From: Alphaproteobacteria bacterium
GTDB lineage: Bacteria; Pseudomonadota; Alphaproteobacteria; UBA6615
NCBI GenBank assembly: GCA_011087645.1
Contig: JAALLF010000002.1
Location: 248,001 to 312,000 of the forward strand
Direction: 5' to 3'
Length of the DNA stretch: 64,000 nt
This document shows, piece by piece, positions 38,231 to 47,200 of the stretch. The notes beneath the pieces were generated by a model, which ran no database searches, had not been told where the DNA came from, and saw nothing but the letters and a program-made list of their open reading frames with translations. Every line of letters starts with the position of its first letter. Position 1 is the first letter of the stretch. Both the position numbers and the translations under genes were made by a program.

Positions 38231-38721
38231 GAGCTGCGATCCTGTACCGATGCCGCGACGGCGGACTTAACGGCTTCGCTATCCGGCGCGCTGCCGATCA
38301 GCCGCTCAACCGCCTGACGGGCGATATCCTCGGCGATTTCGGACACATTGCCCGCCGCCGCCGCTGATTCCGCAGCGATACGCTCGCGCGCCGCTGCCGC
38401 GTTGGCGGCAAGCGTTTCGGCCAAGGCGGCGTTTTGCTTGTCGGCCTCCGCCGCCGCGCGCGTTGCCGCGGCGTGCAGCTCCTCATGGGCGTTTGCCCTG
38501 GCTTCCGCCAGGCGCGCCTCATAGGCGGCCATGACCTCGTCGGTCTGGTCGGCCAACTCGCCAGCCTTCGCCAAATCATCGCCGATTTTGCGCTGACGGT
38601 TCTCCAGGGTGGCGGAGATACGCGGCAGCGCGACCCGCGAAATGAAAACGAACACCACCGCGAATGTGACGACAAGCCAGAATATCTGGCTGACAAACGT
38701 CGAAGTATCGAATTGGGGCAT
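38227..38721 (-). CDS. atpF': ATP synthase F0 subunit b'
   Basis: This 164-residue subunit is the second peripheral-stalk partner of b. MPQFDTSTFVSQIFWLVVTFAVVF opens it, the usual b' N-terminus with the single membrane helix at about 10-30. The stretch LPRISATLENRQRKIGDDLAKA is conserved in alphaproteobacterial b'. The rest is a coiled coil very rich in Ala, Glu and Arg. It sits between atpE and atpF. Some annotations call this gene atpG or atpX; the symbol varies, the function does not. Confidence 0.93.
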   Translation of the reverse strand: MPQFDTSTFVSQIFWLVVTFAVVFVFISRVALPRISATLENRQRKIGDDLAKAGELADQTDEVMAAYEARLAEARANAHEELHAAATRAAAEADKQNAALAETLAANAAAARERIAAESAAAAGNVSEIAEDIARQAVERLIGSAPDSEAVKSAVAASVQDRSS

Positions 38722-38759
38722 GTCGCTGGTCTTTCGCGAGAGTGCGGCGCAGCTTTAGG

Positions 38760-39005
38760 CTAGCTGCCGAGGATGATGAACGCGACGATGAGCGCGAACA
38801 GCGCGATGGCTTCGGTCACGGCAAAGCCGATCCAGATGAACGCGCCAATTTCTTCCTTCGAGGCCGGATTGCGGCCGATGGCTTCAATGTAGCTGGCCCA
38901 AATGCGGCCCACGCCGACACCGGCGCCGATCATGCCGATGGCGGCCAGACCGGCACCGACGAGTTTCAGGCCGTTGGCGATAACCTCTGCGGCTTCGACT
39001 TCCAT
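38760..39005 (-). CDS. atpE: ATP synthase F0 subunit c
   Basis: The 81-residue subunit forms the rotating ring. Two membrane helices are joined by the polar loop containing GRNPASKEEI with the conserved Arg-Asn/Gln-Pro. The ion-binding carboxylate is Glu65 in FAVTEAIALFALIVAF. The Gly-rich first helix AAIGMIGAGVGVG packs the ring. No Na+-binding Gln/Ser pair like that of sodium ATPases is obvious, so proton coupling is expected. The order atpB-atpE-atpF'-atpF is normal. Confidence 0.97.
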   Translation of the reverse strand: MEVEAAEVIANGLKLVGAGLAAIGMIGAGVGVGRIWASYIEAIGRNPASKEEIGAFIWIGFAVTEAIALFALIVAFIILGS

Positions 39006-39043
39006 TTTACTACTCCTTTAAGATCTTATTTTTCGGATAGGGT

Positions 39044-39778
39044 TTAGTGCAGATGCAGCGCGTCGTTGAGATAGACGCATGTGAGAATGGCAAAGACATA
39101 GGCTTGAATGACCGCGATCATCACCTCTAGCAGTGTGATGGCCACGAGCAGGGCGAGCGGCAGAAGGCCGGGTAGAACGAAGAAGCTGCCCAGCGCGACG
39201 ACACCGCCGGCGATGACCTTCAACAGCACATGGCCGACGGTCATATTGGCGAACAAGCGCACCGATAAGCTGACCGGCCGCGAAAAGTAGGAGATGATCT
39301 CGATCGGGATCAGCAGCGGCGCCGTTACGAGCGGCGCGCCGTGCGGGAAGAAAAGGGTAAAGAATTTTAGCCCGTGGGTGACGATACCGATGATGGTGAC
39401 GCCGACGAAAATAAACGCGGCAATCGCGAAGGTCACCGCCAGATGGCTTGTAAAAGCGAAAGATTTCGGAAGCAGGCCCAGCAGATTGCCGAACAGAATG
39501 AACATGAACAGGCTGAAGATGAACGGAAAATAACGCCTGCCCTGGGCGCCGACATTGTCGCGCACCATGTCCGCCACGACCTGGTGGAAATATTCGACCG
39601 CCGATTGCCATCGCCCGGGCACCATCGCGCGCCGTTGCGTGCCGACCACCACGAATACGATCAGAACCACGGCGGTGATCGTCATCCACAGCGACGAATT
39701 GGTGAACGATATGTCCGTCTCGCCGATCTTCAGGTCGAGAATGGGCTTAATCGTGAATTGTTCGAGGGGGCTCGCCAC
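39044..39778 (-). CDS. atpB: ATP synthase F0 subunit a
   Basis: Subunit a forms the proton half-channels facing the c ring. The 244-residue protein has about six membrane helices. The essential Arg is in LSVRLFANMTVGHVLLKVI (helix 4-like). PLEQFTIKPILDLKIG near the N-terminus and the C-terminal LLEVMIAVIQAYVFAILTCVYLND are signature stretches. It lies 21 bases after atpI and 38 bases before atpE. Length and motif content are normal for the class. Confidence 0.96.
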   Translation of the reverse strand: MASPLEQFTIKPILDLKIGETDISFTNSSLWMTITAVVLIVFVVVGTQRRAMVPGRWQSAVEYFHQVVADMVRDNVGAQGRRYFPFIFSLFMFILFGNLLGLLPKSFAFTSHLAVTFAIAAFIFVGVTIIGIVTHGLKFFTLFFPHGAPLVTAPLLIPIEIISYFSRPVSLSVRLFANMTVGHVLLKVIAGGVVALGSFFVLPGLLPLALLVAITLLEVMIAVIQAYVFAILTCVYLNDALHLH

Positions 39779-39799
39779 CGAATGGGTCTCCAGTCTTAC

Positions 39800-40132
39800 C
39801 TATGGGGCCGAATCGTCGGTGCCTGACGACTTGAATGATTGATTGGTAGTCCGAATGACATTCAATAAGCCCGCGACAAAGCCGAGAATAATAAACAGCG
39901 CCAGTAAAAATGGCTTTGTGCCCAACCAAAAGTCGAGACCCCAACCAATACCGGCACCAACCCCCACACCGACAACAAGATCAACGCCGACTCTGAGGCC
40001 GGCGCCCATACCAGAACCTGCGAAGGATGTCGGCGGTGACCGCTTGGTCGAAACGCCAGAATTACGATCCTGCGCAGCCTTCACACGTTGATGAAGATCG
40101 TTTGTCGGGGAAGGCCGGTCCGGATCGGTCAT
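39800..40132 (-). CDS. atpI: F0F1 ATP synthase assembly protein AtpI
   Basis: From the ATG at 40132 the product is 110 residues. Its Pro/Ser-rich polar N-terminus is followed by GMGAGLRVGVDLVVGVGVGAGIGWGLDFWLGTKPFLLALFIILGF, two closely spaced Gly-rich hydrophobic hairpin helices typical of AtpI/Atp1. It helps c-ring assembly. A GAGG site stands about 10 bases upstream. The frame could extend to 40213, but the extra residues have no family resemblance. It is the first gene of the F0 operon; smc lies upstream on the same strand. Confidence 0.88.
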   Translation of the reverse strand: MTDPDRPSPTNDLHQRVKAAQDRNSGVSTKRSPPTSFAGSGMGAGLRVGVDLVVGVGVGAGIGWGLDFWLGTKPFLLALFIILGFVAGLLNVIRTTNQSFKSSGTDDSAP

Positions 40133-40205
40133 GGGAAGACCTCGTGATCTTTCGTTACGGCTCCCACCAGCTACGATCAAATCCACGCCGGAAGGCGGGC
40201 GCAAA

Positions 40206-40220
40206 GTAGCCACCGGCTAC
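40206..40220 (-). terminator. Weak hairpin after smc
   Basis: GTAGCC (40206-40211) and GGCTAC (40215-40220) form a perfect six-pair stem around ACC. Read on the minus strand it is followed only by TTTGC, so it is at best a weak intrinsic terminator between smc and atpI. The 155-base gap 40133-40287 holds no gene. Confidence 0.35.
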
Positions 40221-40287
40221 GGGCAAGTCAAGGCAGCTTTGGGGCCGCGCTATATGGTCGCAAATAGGCAGAAAACCGAGGGTTTTC

Positions 40288-43200
40288 CTAGGCAGTGGCG
40301 CGTATCGATTCGGCCTGTCTGAGGTCGACGGAGACCAGCTGACTGACCCCCTGTTCGGGCATGGTGACGCCGTAGAGGCGATCCATCCGCGACATGGTCA
40401 TGCGGTGATGGGTGACCACCAGGAAACGCGTGTCGCTGGCCCCCGCGATCTCGCTGAGCATGGTACAGAAACGGTCGACATTGGCGTCGTCCAATGCGGC
40501 ATCGACCTCGTCGAGCACGCAGATGGGGGCGGGATTGGTCAAGAACACCGCGAAGAGCAGCGCGATCGCGGTCATGGTCTGCTCGCCGCCCGACAATAGC
40601 GACAGGTTCTGTAATTTCTTGCCGGGCGGGCTGGCGAAAATCTCCAGACCGGCCTGCAGCGGGTCGTCGGCTTCCGTCAGGGCCAGATGCGCCGCGCCGC
40701 CGCCGAAGATACGCACGAACAATTCCTGGAAATGCTTGTTCACATCCTCGAATGATTTCACCAAGCGTTGGCGCGCTTCGCGATTTAAATTGCTGATGCC
40801 CTGGCGCAGCCGGGCGATGGCCGAGATCAAATCGTCGCGCTCGGACTCCACGGTGGCGATCTTTTCCGCCAGCTCGTCGGCCTCCTGTTCGGCGCGCAGA
40901 TTGACCGGACCCATATTATCGCGTTCGCGCAACAGGCGCTCGAACCGCTTTTCCGCCGCTTCGAGGTCGGGAATATCACGGCCTTCGGGAATCTCGGCCA
41001 GTTCCAGGACCTTTGCCGGAGCGCATTCCAGGCGTTCGGCGATGCGCTCGCTGACAACCTCCAGGGTTTGCCCGGCCTGGGCCACCGCGGCTTCGGCGCG
41101 AACCTTATCTTCGCGGGTCTCGGTGAGCCGCGCTTCGGCCGCCCGTAAGATTTTTTCCGCCTCCGCGAGCTCTCCTTCGGCAACCGCGACCTTGTCGGCG
41201 GCGGCGCGGCGGGCGGCATCGGCCTCGTTCAATGTGTCCATCAGCGAATTTCGCTGGGCTTCGATTTCCTGCGGGCGGGCGGCCAAGGCTTCCAATTCGC
41301 CAGCGGCGCCCGTGTCGCGGGTCTGCAATTCGCCAACCCGCTCCGCCGCGCCATTGCGCCGGGCATCCCAGGATGCCTCGTCGGCGGCGATTGCGGTGAT
41401 ACGCCGTTGACGCTCCTCGGCCTCGCGTACCAGGCGGGTATGGTCGATTTGAGCCGCTTGAAAGGCCATGCGGGCCTCGCTCAGGCGCACCCGGGTGACG
41501 GCGACATCGTCGCGCAGTGTGTCGAGATCGCCAATCGTCGCTCGACGCTGCTGCGCCGCGTCGATAGATCCCGCGATCTCTCCCATCTCGCTTTCAAGAT
41601 GGGCGACCGAGCCGTGCAGGCTCTCCAGTCGCGCCTGCTTGGCGTTCATGTCCTGGGCCAATTCGCTGTGACGGCTGCGCGCCTTGGCGACGTCGCCGTC
41701 CAACTGGCGTACTTTATCGCGCGCGCCGCGTTCGTCGTCGGCGGCTGCCGTGGCGGTGGCGGTGATTTGGTCGTTGGCGTGATCGGCTTGCTCGAAATCA
41801 CTGTCGGCTTCCGGCAGGCGGGCCTCCAGTTCAGCCAAACGATTGCGCTGTTTCAGACGCGCTGACGCTGTCGAACGGGTTTCCGCCCGGGCGACGAAGC
41901 CGTCCCAGCGCCACAAATTACCGTCGAGATCGACCAGGCGCTGGCCGGTTTTCAACTCGTTTGCCAGGCGGACACCGGCTTCGGCGTCTTCGACAACCCC
42001 GACCTGCGACAGGCTGCGGGCAAGCGGGGCGGCGTTAGAGACCAACCCCACCAGAGGACGCGCGCCTTCCGGTAGCTTCGGTTCGTCGGAGAGAATCGGC
42101 AGCCGGCGCCAATGGCGCGGCGCGGCTTCGTCGGTCGACGCGTCCAAATCGTCGCCCAGCGCGGCACCCAGCGCGGCCTCGTAGCCCGGGGTGACGTCGA
42201 TATGGCTGATCACCGGCGTCCAGGCGCCTTCATCGTCGCTATCGCTGGCCAGCAAATCCTGTAGGGCGGCGGCTTCCGCGCGCAGCCGTGAGCGCACTTC
42301 TTCCTTGGCGGCGCGCCGTTCGCGGGCGGCTTCGCGCTGGTTGTCGGCGTCGCTGCGCGCCTGTTCAGCGGTATCCAGTTCGCGGCGCGCGTCGGCAAGT
42401 TGCGCCTCTATCGCCGCCACCGCGGCTTCGGCCTCGGCCAAAACCGCCGGGTCAATCCCTTCGGCGGCCAGTGCGTCACGTTCTTCGACCGCCGTGACGT
42501 GCTGCTGCCGGCGGCGATTGGCGCGCGCGGCGAGATCGCTCAGCTCACGGTCAATTGCCGCTAGTTGGGCGTCACCAATGGCGACTTGCTCGGCAAATGT
42601 TGCCAGCTCGGTTTCGATTTCCGTGGTCCTGTCGCGCGCTTTGTCGAGGGCGGTATTTGCCGCCTCGATGAGTTCGGTTTCGCCGCTGCAGGCGCGTTCG
42701 ATCTCGCTGCGTTCGCCGTTCAGCCGGGCCAGCGCCGCTTCGGCTTCCGCGCTTAACCCCTGTTCGCGCGCCAGGTCGGCGGCGATTTGGTCGCGGCGCG
42801 TGGTCCATTGCTCGATCGCCGCGCGGACCCGTTTCTCTTCGGCATCCAACTCGTTGCGGGCCATGGTCAGGCGTTGCAATTCAGCGGCGGCGCCTACTTC
42901 GGCGTCGCGTAGCGGCGCGACCGCTTCGGCCAACGCTTCGCGTTTCACCGTGGCTTGCCCCACCACCGATGTCTCTTCGGCGACCGCGGTCTCGGCCTCG
43001 CCGAGCACCGCCTTTGCCGAGGCTACTTCACCGGTCGCGGCTGCCCAGCGATGGTGCAGGACGATGGATTCGGTTTTGCGAATATCGTGGGAAATGTTGC
43101 GGTAGCGCTTGGCCTGACGGGCCTGTTTCTTCAACGCCGTGAGCTGGGCATCGAGGGTGATCAGCACGTCTTCCAACCGCTCGAGATTGGTTTCGGCGGC

Positions 43201-43755
43201 GCGCAGGCGCAGTTCCGCCTCATGCCGGCGCGAATGCAGGCCGGTAATCCCGGCGGCCTCTTCCAGGAGCAGGCGGCGGTCGGTGGGTTTGGCGCTGATA
43301 ACCGCGCCGACCCGGCCCTGGCTGACCAGCGCCGTTGATCGCGGGCCGGTCGCTTGGTCGGCGAACAAAATTTGCACATCGCGGGCGCGGACCTCTTGCC
43401 CGTTGACCCGATAAGTCGAGCCTTTTTCGCGCTCGATCCGCCGTGAAACTTCCAGATCTTCGCCGTCGTTGAATTGGGACGGCGCGCTGCGGTCGCTATT
43501 GTCGAGCGAGAGCACGACCTCGGCGACATTGCGCGCCGGGCGGTCGGCGGTGCCGCCGAAAATAATATCGTCCATGCCGGCGCCGCGCATCTGCTTGGCC
43601 GAAGTCTCGCCCATGACCCAGCGCAGACCTTCGACCAAGTTGGATTTGCCGCAGCCGTTGGGACCAACCACGCCGGTCAATCCCTGCGCGATCTCCAGCT
43701 CGGTGCCGTCGACGAAGGATTTAAAGCCCTGCAGTTTGAGTTTGTTAAATTGCAC
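40288..43755 (-). CDS. smc: Chromosome segregation ATPase SMC
   Basis: SMC organises and segregates the chromosome together with ScpA and ScpB. The 1155-residue protein has the N-terminal Walker A GVVGPNGCGKSN (about 27-38), two long coiled coils rich in Ala, Glu, Arg and Gln (about 170-500 and 660-1000), a hinge region around 510-640, and a C-terminal head with the ABC signature LSGGEQTMTAIALLFAVF and Walker B ICVLDEVDAALDDANVDRF. The domain plan and length match bacterial SMC. It is followed by the F0 operon and preceded by the DsbA-like gene, part of an order seen in many alphaproteobacteria. Confidence 0.96.
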   Translation of the reverse strand: MQFNKLKLQGFKSFVDGTELEIAQGLTGVVGPNGCGKSNLVEGLRWVMGETSAKQMRGAGMDDIIFGGTADRPARNVAEVVLSLDNSDRSAPSQFNDGEDLEVSRRIEREKGSTYRVNGQEVRARDVQILFADQATGPRSTALVSQGRVGAVISAKPTDRRLLLEEAAGITGLHSRRHEAELRLRAAETNLERLEDVLITLDAQLTALKKQARQAKRYRNISHDIRKTESIVLHHRWAAATGEVASAKAVLGEAETAVAEETSVVGQATVKREALAEAVAPLRDAEVGAAAELQRLTMARNELDAEEKRVRAAIEQWTTRRDQIAADLAREQGLSAEAEAALARLNGERSEIERACSGETELIEAANTALDKARDRTTEIETELATFAEQVAIGDAQLAAIDRELSDLAARANRRRQQHVTAVEERDALAAEGIDPAVLAEAEAAVAAIEAQLADARRELDTAEQARSDADNQREAARERRAAKEEVRSRLRAEAAALQDLLASDSDDEGAWTPVISHIDVTPGYEAALGAALGDDLDASTDEAAPRHWRRLPILSDEPKLPEGARPLVGLVSNAAPLARSLSQVGVVEDAEAGVRLANELKTGQRLVDLDGNLWRWDGFVARAETRSTASARLKQRNRLAELEARLPEADSDFEQADHANDQITATATAAADDERGARDKVRQLDGDVAKARSRHSELAQDMNAKQARLESLHGSVAHLESEMGEIAGSIDAAQQRRATIGDLDTLRDDVAVTRVRLSEARMAFQAAQIDHTRLVREAEERQRRITAIAADEASWDARRNGAAERVGELQTRDTGAAGELEALAARPQEIEAQRNSLMDTLNEADAARRAAADKVAVAEGELAEAEKILRAAEARLTETREDKVRAEAAVAQAGQTLEVVSERIAERLECAPAKVLELAEIPEGRDIPDLEAAEKRFERLLRERDNMGPVNLRAEQEADELAEKIATVESERDDLISAIARLRQGISNLNREARQRLVKSFEDVNKHFQELFVRIFGGGAAHLALTEADDPLQAGLEIFASPPGKKLQNLSLLSGGEQTMTAIALLFAVFLTNPAPICVLDEVDAALDDANVDRFCTMLSEIAGASDTRFLVVTHHRMTMSRMDRLYGVTMPEQGVSQLVSVDLRQAESIRATA

Positions 43756-43815
43756 TTACCGTCTACCCCCGGGTCGGCCCTCTATTGGCCGACAGGCGTT
43801 ATTGTGAACTGCGAA

Positions 43816-44445
43816 TCACTTATCCGCTACCAGTGGTTCGATAATTTCAGAAAATTCTTGCACCGAGTATGAGCCCGGATAGACCGTGCCGTTGACGATA
43901 TAAGTCGGCGTGAACAGCACCCCGGCGTCGGCGCCTTGTTGACGCAGGCGGAACAGACCTTCGCTCAGCGCTTTCGAGGACAGGCAGGCATCGAGCATGG
44001 CCGCATCAAGCCCGGTGATTTCGGCCAGCGCGGCGGTCGGATTTTCCGCCGATGCCCATTCCCGCTGGGTTGCGAACAGCGTTACGACCCGCTCGAAATA
44101 ACCCTGTGACCCGGCGCAACGCGCCGCCATCGATGCCTTTAGCGAGACGCTATCGAGGGGAAAATCGCGAAACACTAATTTGACCCGGCCGGTGTCGATA
44201 AAGCGCTTTAGCAACCCGTCATAATCGGGGCCGGTGTGGAAGGCGGCGCAGAGCGGACAAGTGAAGGACGCATATTCGACGATGGTCACTGGCGCGGCGG
44301 GGTCGCCGATGACCCGCTCCGCCAATGCGGCGTCAACGTCGAGCGGGCCCGTCGCGTTAGCCGGCGCTATGACCAAAAGGGCGGCGAAGGCAATCGGCAG
44401 TCCCAGACGCGGCAATTTTTGTAGAACGTGAATATGTAGTCGCAA
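43816..44445 (-). CDS. DsbA-family thiol-disulphide protein
   Basis: The product is about 209 residues from a TTG at 44445. A hydrophobic leader PRLGLPIAFAALLVIAPANA is followed by a thioredoxin/DsbA domain with VTIVEYASFTCPLCAAFHTG, so the redox motif is CPLC. The cis-Pro loop reads GVLFTPTYIVNGTVYPG. It is probably periplasmic. The TTG has GGAGAG four bases upstream. The long frame to 44736 extends into the DUF2207 gene and is not credible. A DsbA-like gene between dciA and smc is usual in this class; here other genes intervene upstream. Confidence 0.87.
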   Translation of the reverse strand: MRLHIHVLQKLPRLGLPIAFAALLVIAPANATGPLDVDAALAERVIGDPAAPVTIVEYASFTCPLCAAFHTGPDYDGLLKRFIDTGRVKLVFRDFPLDSVSLKASMAARCAGSQGYFERVVTLFATQREWASAENPTAALAEITGLDAAMLDACLSSKALSEGLFRLRQQGADAGVLFTPTYIVNGTVYPGSYSVQEFSEIIEPLVADK

Positions 44446-44515
44446 TATGCTCTCCACATACAAGATATTGACTATACATCCTCCCGAATGGCGGGCACAA
44501 GCTACGTTCTGGAGG

Positions 44516-46462
44516 TTACCAACCGCCGCCACCGCCACCGCCGCCGCCGCCGCCGGAGGAGCCGCCACCGCCAGACCCGCTGCTCGAACCGGGCGATCTG
44601 GAGGCAGAGGAAACCGCGCCTGCGAAACCGCCGCCCAATGAGGACGCAAAATCACCGAAGCCTCTGTCGAAGCTCCGGCCCGAGTACCAGCGCGGCGAAT
44701 AAGGTCGGCGCCCGCCGGGCTGTTCAGTGCTCGCAATGGTCAAGACTTCTGAGAACTGTTCGGCCCATAGCTGCTCGACCCCCAGCGCTAGGGCATAGGG
44801 TAGAAATCGCTCGAACAGTTCCGGTGTGCGCTCCGGCGGATTTAGTAGGTTCATGCGGTCTTTTTCAGCAACCGATAGAAAGTCTTTGAACCCCTCAATT
44901 TCGTCCATTGCCCGGCGGCCGAGCCGGGTTGGGGCTTTGAGCAAATGATAAAACAGCAGGTTTAGGAACTGAATTGCCACCACGATTACCGCGGCTTCGA
45001 CCGACGTCACATTGGCGTAAAACCCGAGCCCCATGACCTCGCCGCCCATGAATGGCAGGGAGAACGCCGTAAAAAAGATTGCCTCGATAAATGATAGCGG
45101 TCCGTGTCCGGCGAACGCGCCACGCCACGCGGTCCAGATTCGGCGAATGAGGTAATAGACAACCGCGGTCCAGCCGGCGAGCCAGAGTGAAACGAAGCCC
45201 GTGATTTCAGGCTGATCGGAGGCCACAACCATCAGCAATAGCGCCAGAACCGTCAGGCCGATGCCCGGCAGGAAGTAGCGGGTATTGCGCACGAAATAGA
45301 CCTTCTCGAATTCCGTGCGGAGTGCGTTGTGTAGGCCTTTTCGCGCCAGTTGTAGGGTCTCGTGGTTTTCTTGCTTGAGCTCAATCTTGTGTTGGGAAAG
45401 CGAAAAAAGCTTTCGCGATATGGCTTTCTCACCTTTGGAGAGGCGCGGCAACTGACCGGTCAGTTCAAGCGTGTAGGTTCTCTTCGTGTCTATCGTGTAG
45501 GTTCTCGTCGCGTCTTCGTCGATGGCCAGAAAGCCTTTGACCGCCATGTTGACGATCGCCGCGGTGAACACCTTGTTGTCGAAGCCCATCTGGGACACGT
45601 AGCGGGCGCCGGCTGGGGAAAGCCCGTCCGGCGGGGTGTAGCGGGGATAAATCGCGCCGCGGTCGGGGTCGCGGCCGACCCTTGCCCAGATGATCAGATA
45701 GTAGGCGAGCAATAATACCAGGCCGAACGCGCCGGCGAGCACGACGCCATTGTCGCTTAAGAAATAACCGACCCTTTGGTCGTTGGTCGGCCGGGTGACG
45801 AAGCCAGGCGGCCAGGAAACGGCGATGGTCAGGCCCTCGCGGGGGCGCAGCCTGCGAGTGGTTTCGACCTCGAATATATTGCCAGTCTGCGCGATTATTC
45901 GAAAATCTTGACCCCGATCGCCATCGAAGCCGGTATAGTTGGCATGACTGAGGACAGTCGCGCCATCGGGCAGATGCACGGTCGCGCGGGCCCGCGCGAT
46001 GGAAAAGTCCCAGTCATTGCCGGTGACGTTCCAAAACAATTCGTCGAAATCGTCAAAGAAGCCCAGCTGACGGTTGGTGCGGTAGGTGATGCGGTAGACG
46101 TGACGCCCGGAAGGAATTAGGACATTGGCGTCGCCGATTCTCACCCGAACGCCGTTCGACAGGTTCTCAGTGTTAAACGGCTCGCGCGCGCCGTTGCGCG
46201 TGACCTCTTGCAGTTCGAAACCGACCACCGTACGGCGGCCCGACGGTGTTTTATAGGTGGTCGGGAAATCGCGGAAGATCCCGCGTTTGATCTTACGCCG
46301 TGCGCTGTCGACCGTGATGGTTTCGCGCACCAACATCGAGGCGTCTTGGTTGATCCAGATTTCACTATGGAAATCGACGATCTGCTCGGGTGTTTGCGCG
46401 GTCGCTGGTTGAACGTAGCCGGCGACCGCAAGCCAGATGACGGCGATGAAGAACCTAGTCAA
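44516..46462 (-). CDS. DUF2207 membrane protein with Gly-rich tail
   Basis: The 648-residue protein has a signal peptide (about 1-22, ending ATAQ), an N-terminal DUF2207 beta domain (about 28-235; RETITVDSARRKIKRGIFRDFPT is typical), membrane helices near 240, 385-440 and 465-510, and a cytoplasmic C-terminal region. The last 45 or so residues are Ser/Gly-rich and end in a polyglycine run closing with Trp. The family is commonly paired with LemA, and here the two genes overlap by eight bases. Function is unknown. Confidence 0.88.
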   Translation of the reverse strand: MTRFFIAVIWLAVAGYVQPATAQTPEQIVDFHSEIWINQDASMLVRETITVDSARRKIKRGIFRDFPTTYKTPSGRRTVVGFELQEVTRNGAREPFNTENLSNGVRVRIGDANVLIPSGRHVYRITYRTNRQLGFFDDFDELFWNVTGNDWDFSIARARATVHLPDGATVLSHANYTGFDGDRGQDFRIIAQTGNIFEVETTRRLRPREGLTIAVSWPPGFVTRPTNDQRVGYFLSDNGVVLAGAFGLVLLLAYYLIIWARVGRDPDRGAIYPRYTPPDGLSPAGARYVSQMGFDNKVFTAAIVNMAVKGFLAIDEDATRTYTIDTKRTYTLELTGQLPRLSKGEKAISRKLFSLSQHKIELKQENHETLQLARKGLHNALRTEFEKVYFVRNTRYFLPGIGLTVLALLLMVVASDQPEITGFVSLWLAGWTAVVYYLIRRIWTAWRGAFAGHGPLSFIEAIFFTAFSLPFMGGEVMGLGFYANVTSVEAAVIVVAIQFLNLLFYHLLKAPTRLGRRAMDEIEGFKDFLSVAEKDRMNLLNPPERTPELFERFLPYALALGVEQLWAEQFSEVLTIASTEQPGGRRPYSPRWYSGRSFDRGFGDFASSLGGGFAGAVSSASRSPGSSSGSGGGGSSGGGGGGGGGGGW

Positions 46463-47021
46463 AGCTGACCGCGACCGGTTGCCGGGCCGCGCCGTCAGCT
46501 TCGTCGAGTTCGAAAAATTCCGCCTTGGTGAAGTTGAATCTGCGAGCGATGATATTGCCGGGGAACTGGTCGACCTTGGTGTTCATTTCCCGCACGCTAC
46601 CGTTGTAATAGCGCCGCGCCGCCTGGATCTGTTCTTCGACTTCGGCGAGATCTTCTTGCAGGCTGAGGAAGTTTTCGTTGGCTTTAAGCTCGGGATAGGC
46701 TTCGGCGACCGCAAAGACGGATTTGAGAGCCCCGGTAAGCACATTCTCGCTCTGCGCCTGATCTTGCGGCGAGCCCTCGTTGGACAGGGCGGCGGTACGC
46801 GCCTGGGTGAGCTTTTCCAGCGTGCCGGCTTCGTGGTTGGCGTAACCCTTAACGGTTTCGACCAGATTGGGAATGAGGTTGTAGCGCCGCTTCATTTGTA
46901 CATCGATGTCGCTCCACGCCCCGTTTACTTGGACGCGCGATTTTACGAAACCGTTGTAGATCATGATCGCGTAGACGATCAGCACGACGACGATGCCGAG
47001 TATGATAAATGGAATGCTCAT
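46455..47021 (-). CDS. lemA: LemA family protein
   Basis: The 188-residue protein has one N-terminal membrane helix (IPFIILGIVVVLIVYAIMIYN, about 3-23) followed by the family stretch VQVNGAWSDIDVQMKRRYNLIPNL and a four-helix bundle. LFNxRVxxFP-like residues appear near the end as YNGSVREMNTKVDQFPGNI, also diagnostic. LemA proteins are widespread but their molecular role is not established. It heads the lemA-DUF2207 pair. The 179-base gap to ftsZ holds a 12-base perfect palindrome GCGATGCATCGC (47106-47117) and no gene. Confidence 0.93.
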   Translation of the reverse strand: MSIPFIILGIVVVLIVYAIMIYNGFVKSRVQVNGAWSDIDVQMKRRYNLIPNLVETVKGYANHEAGTLEKLTQARTAALSNEGSPQDQAQSENVLTGALKSVFAVAEAYPELKANENFLSLQEDLAEVEEQIQAARRYYNGSVREMNTKVDQFPGNIIARRFNFTKAEFFELDEADGAARQPVAVSFD

Positions 47022-47200
47022 AACGGGCCCCTATCTGACCTCTGTCTAGTACAGCACCGCCGCCAAACCAAAGACGGATAAGTTCACCTTACAGGCGAAT
47101 AGTGGCGATGCATCGCTTGATAAACATTTAACATATCTGTCAACCCGCCCTTAAGCTTAACGCCAGGGCAGGATCGGACGAATGGCGGGATTAGCGCGGA

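Noticed and set aside
42191..43105. 304-residue plus-strand frame opposite smc
   Set aside because: Ser/Ala/Arg-rich shadow of the coiled-coil region of smc; no ribosome site and no motif.
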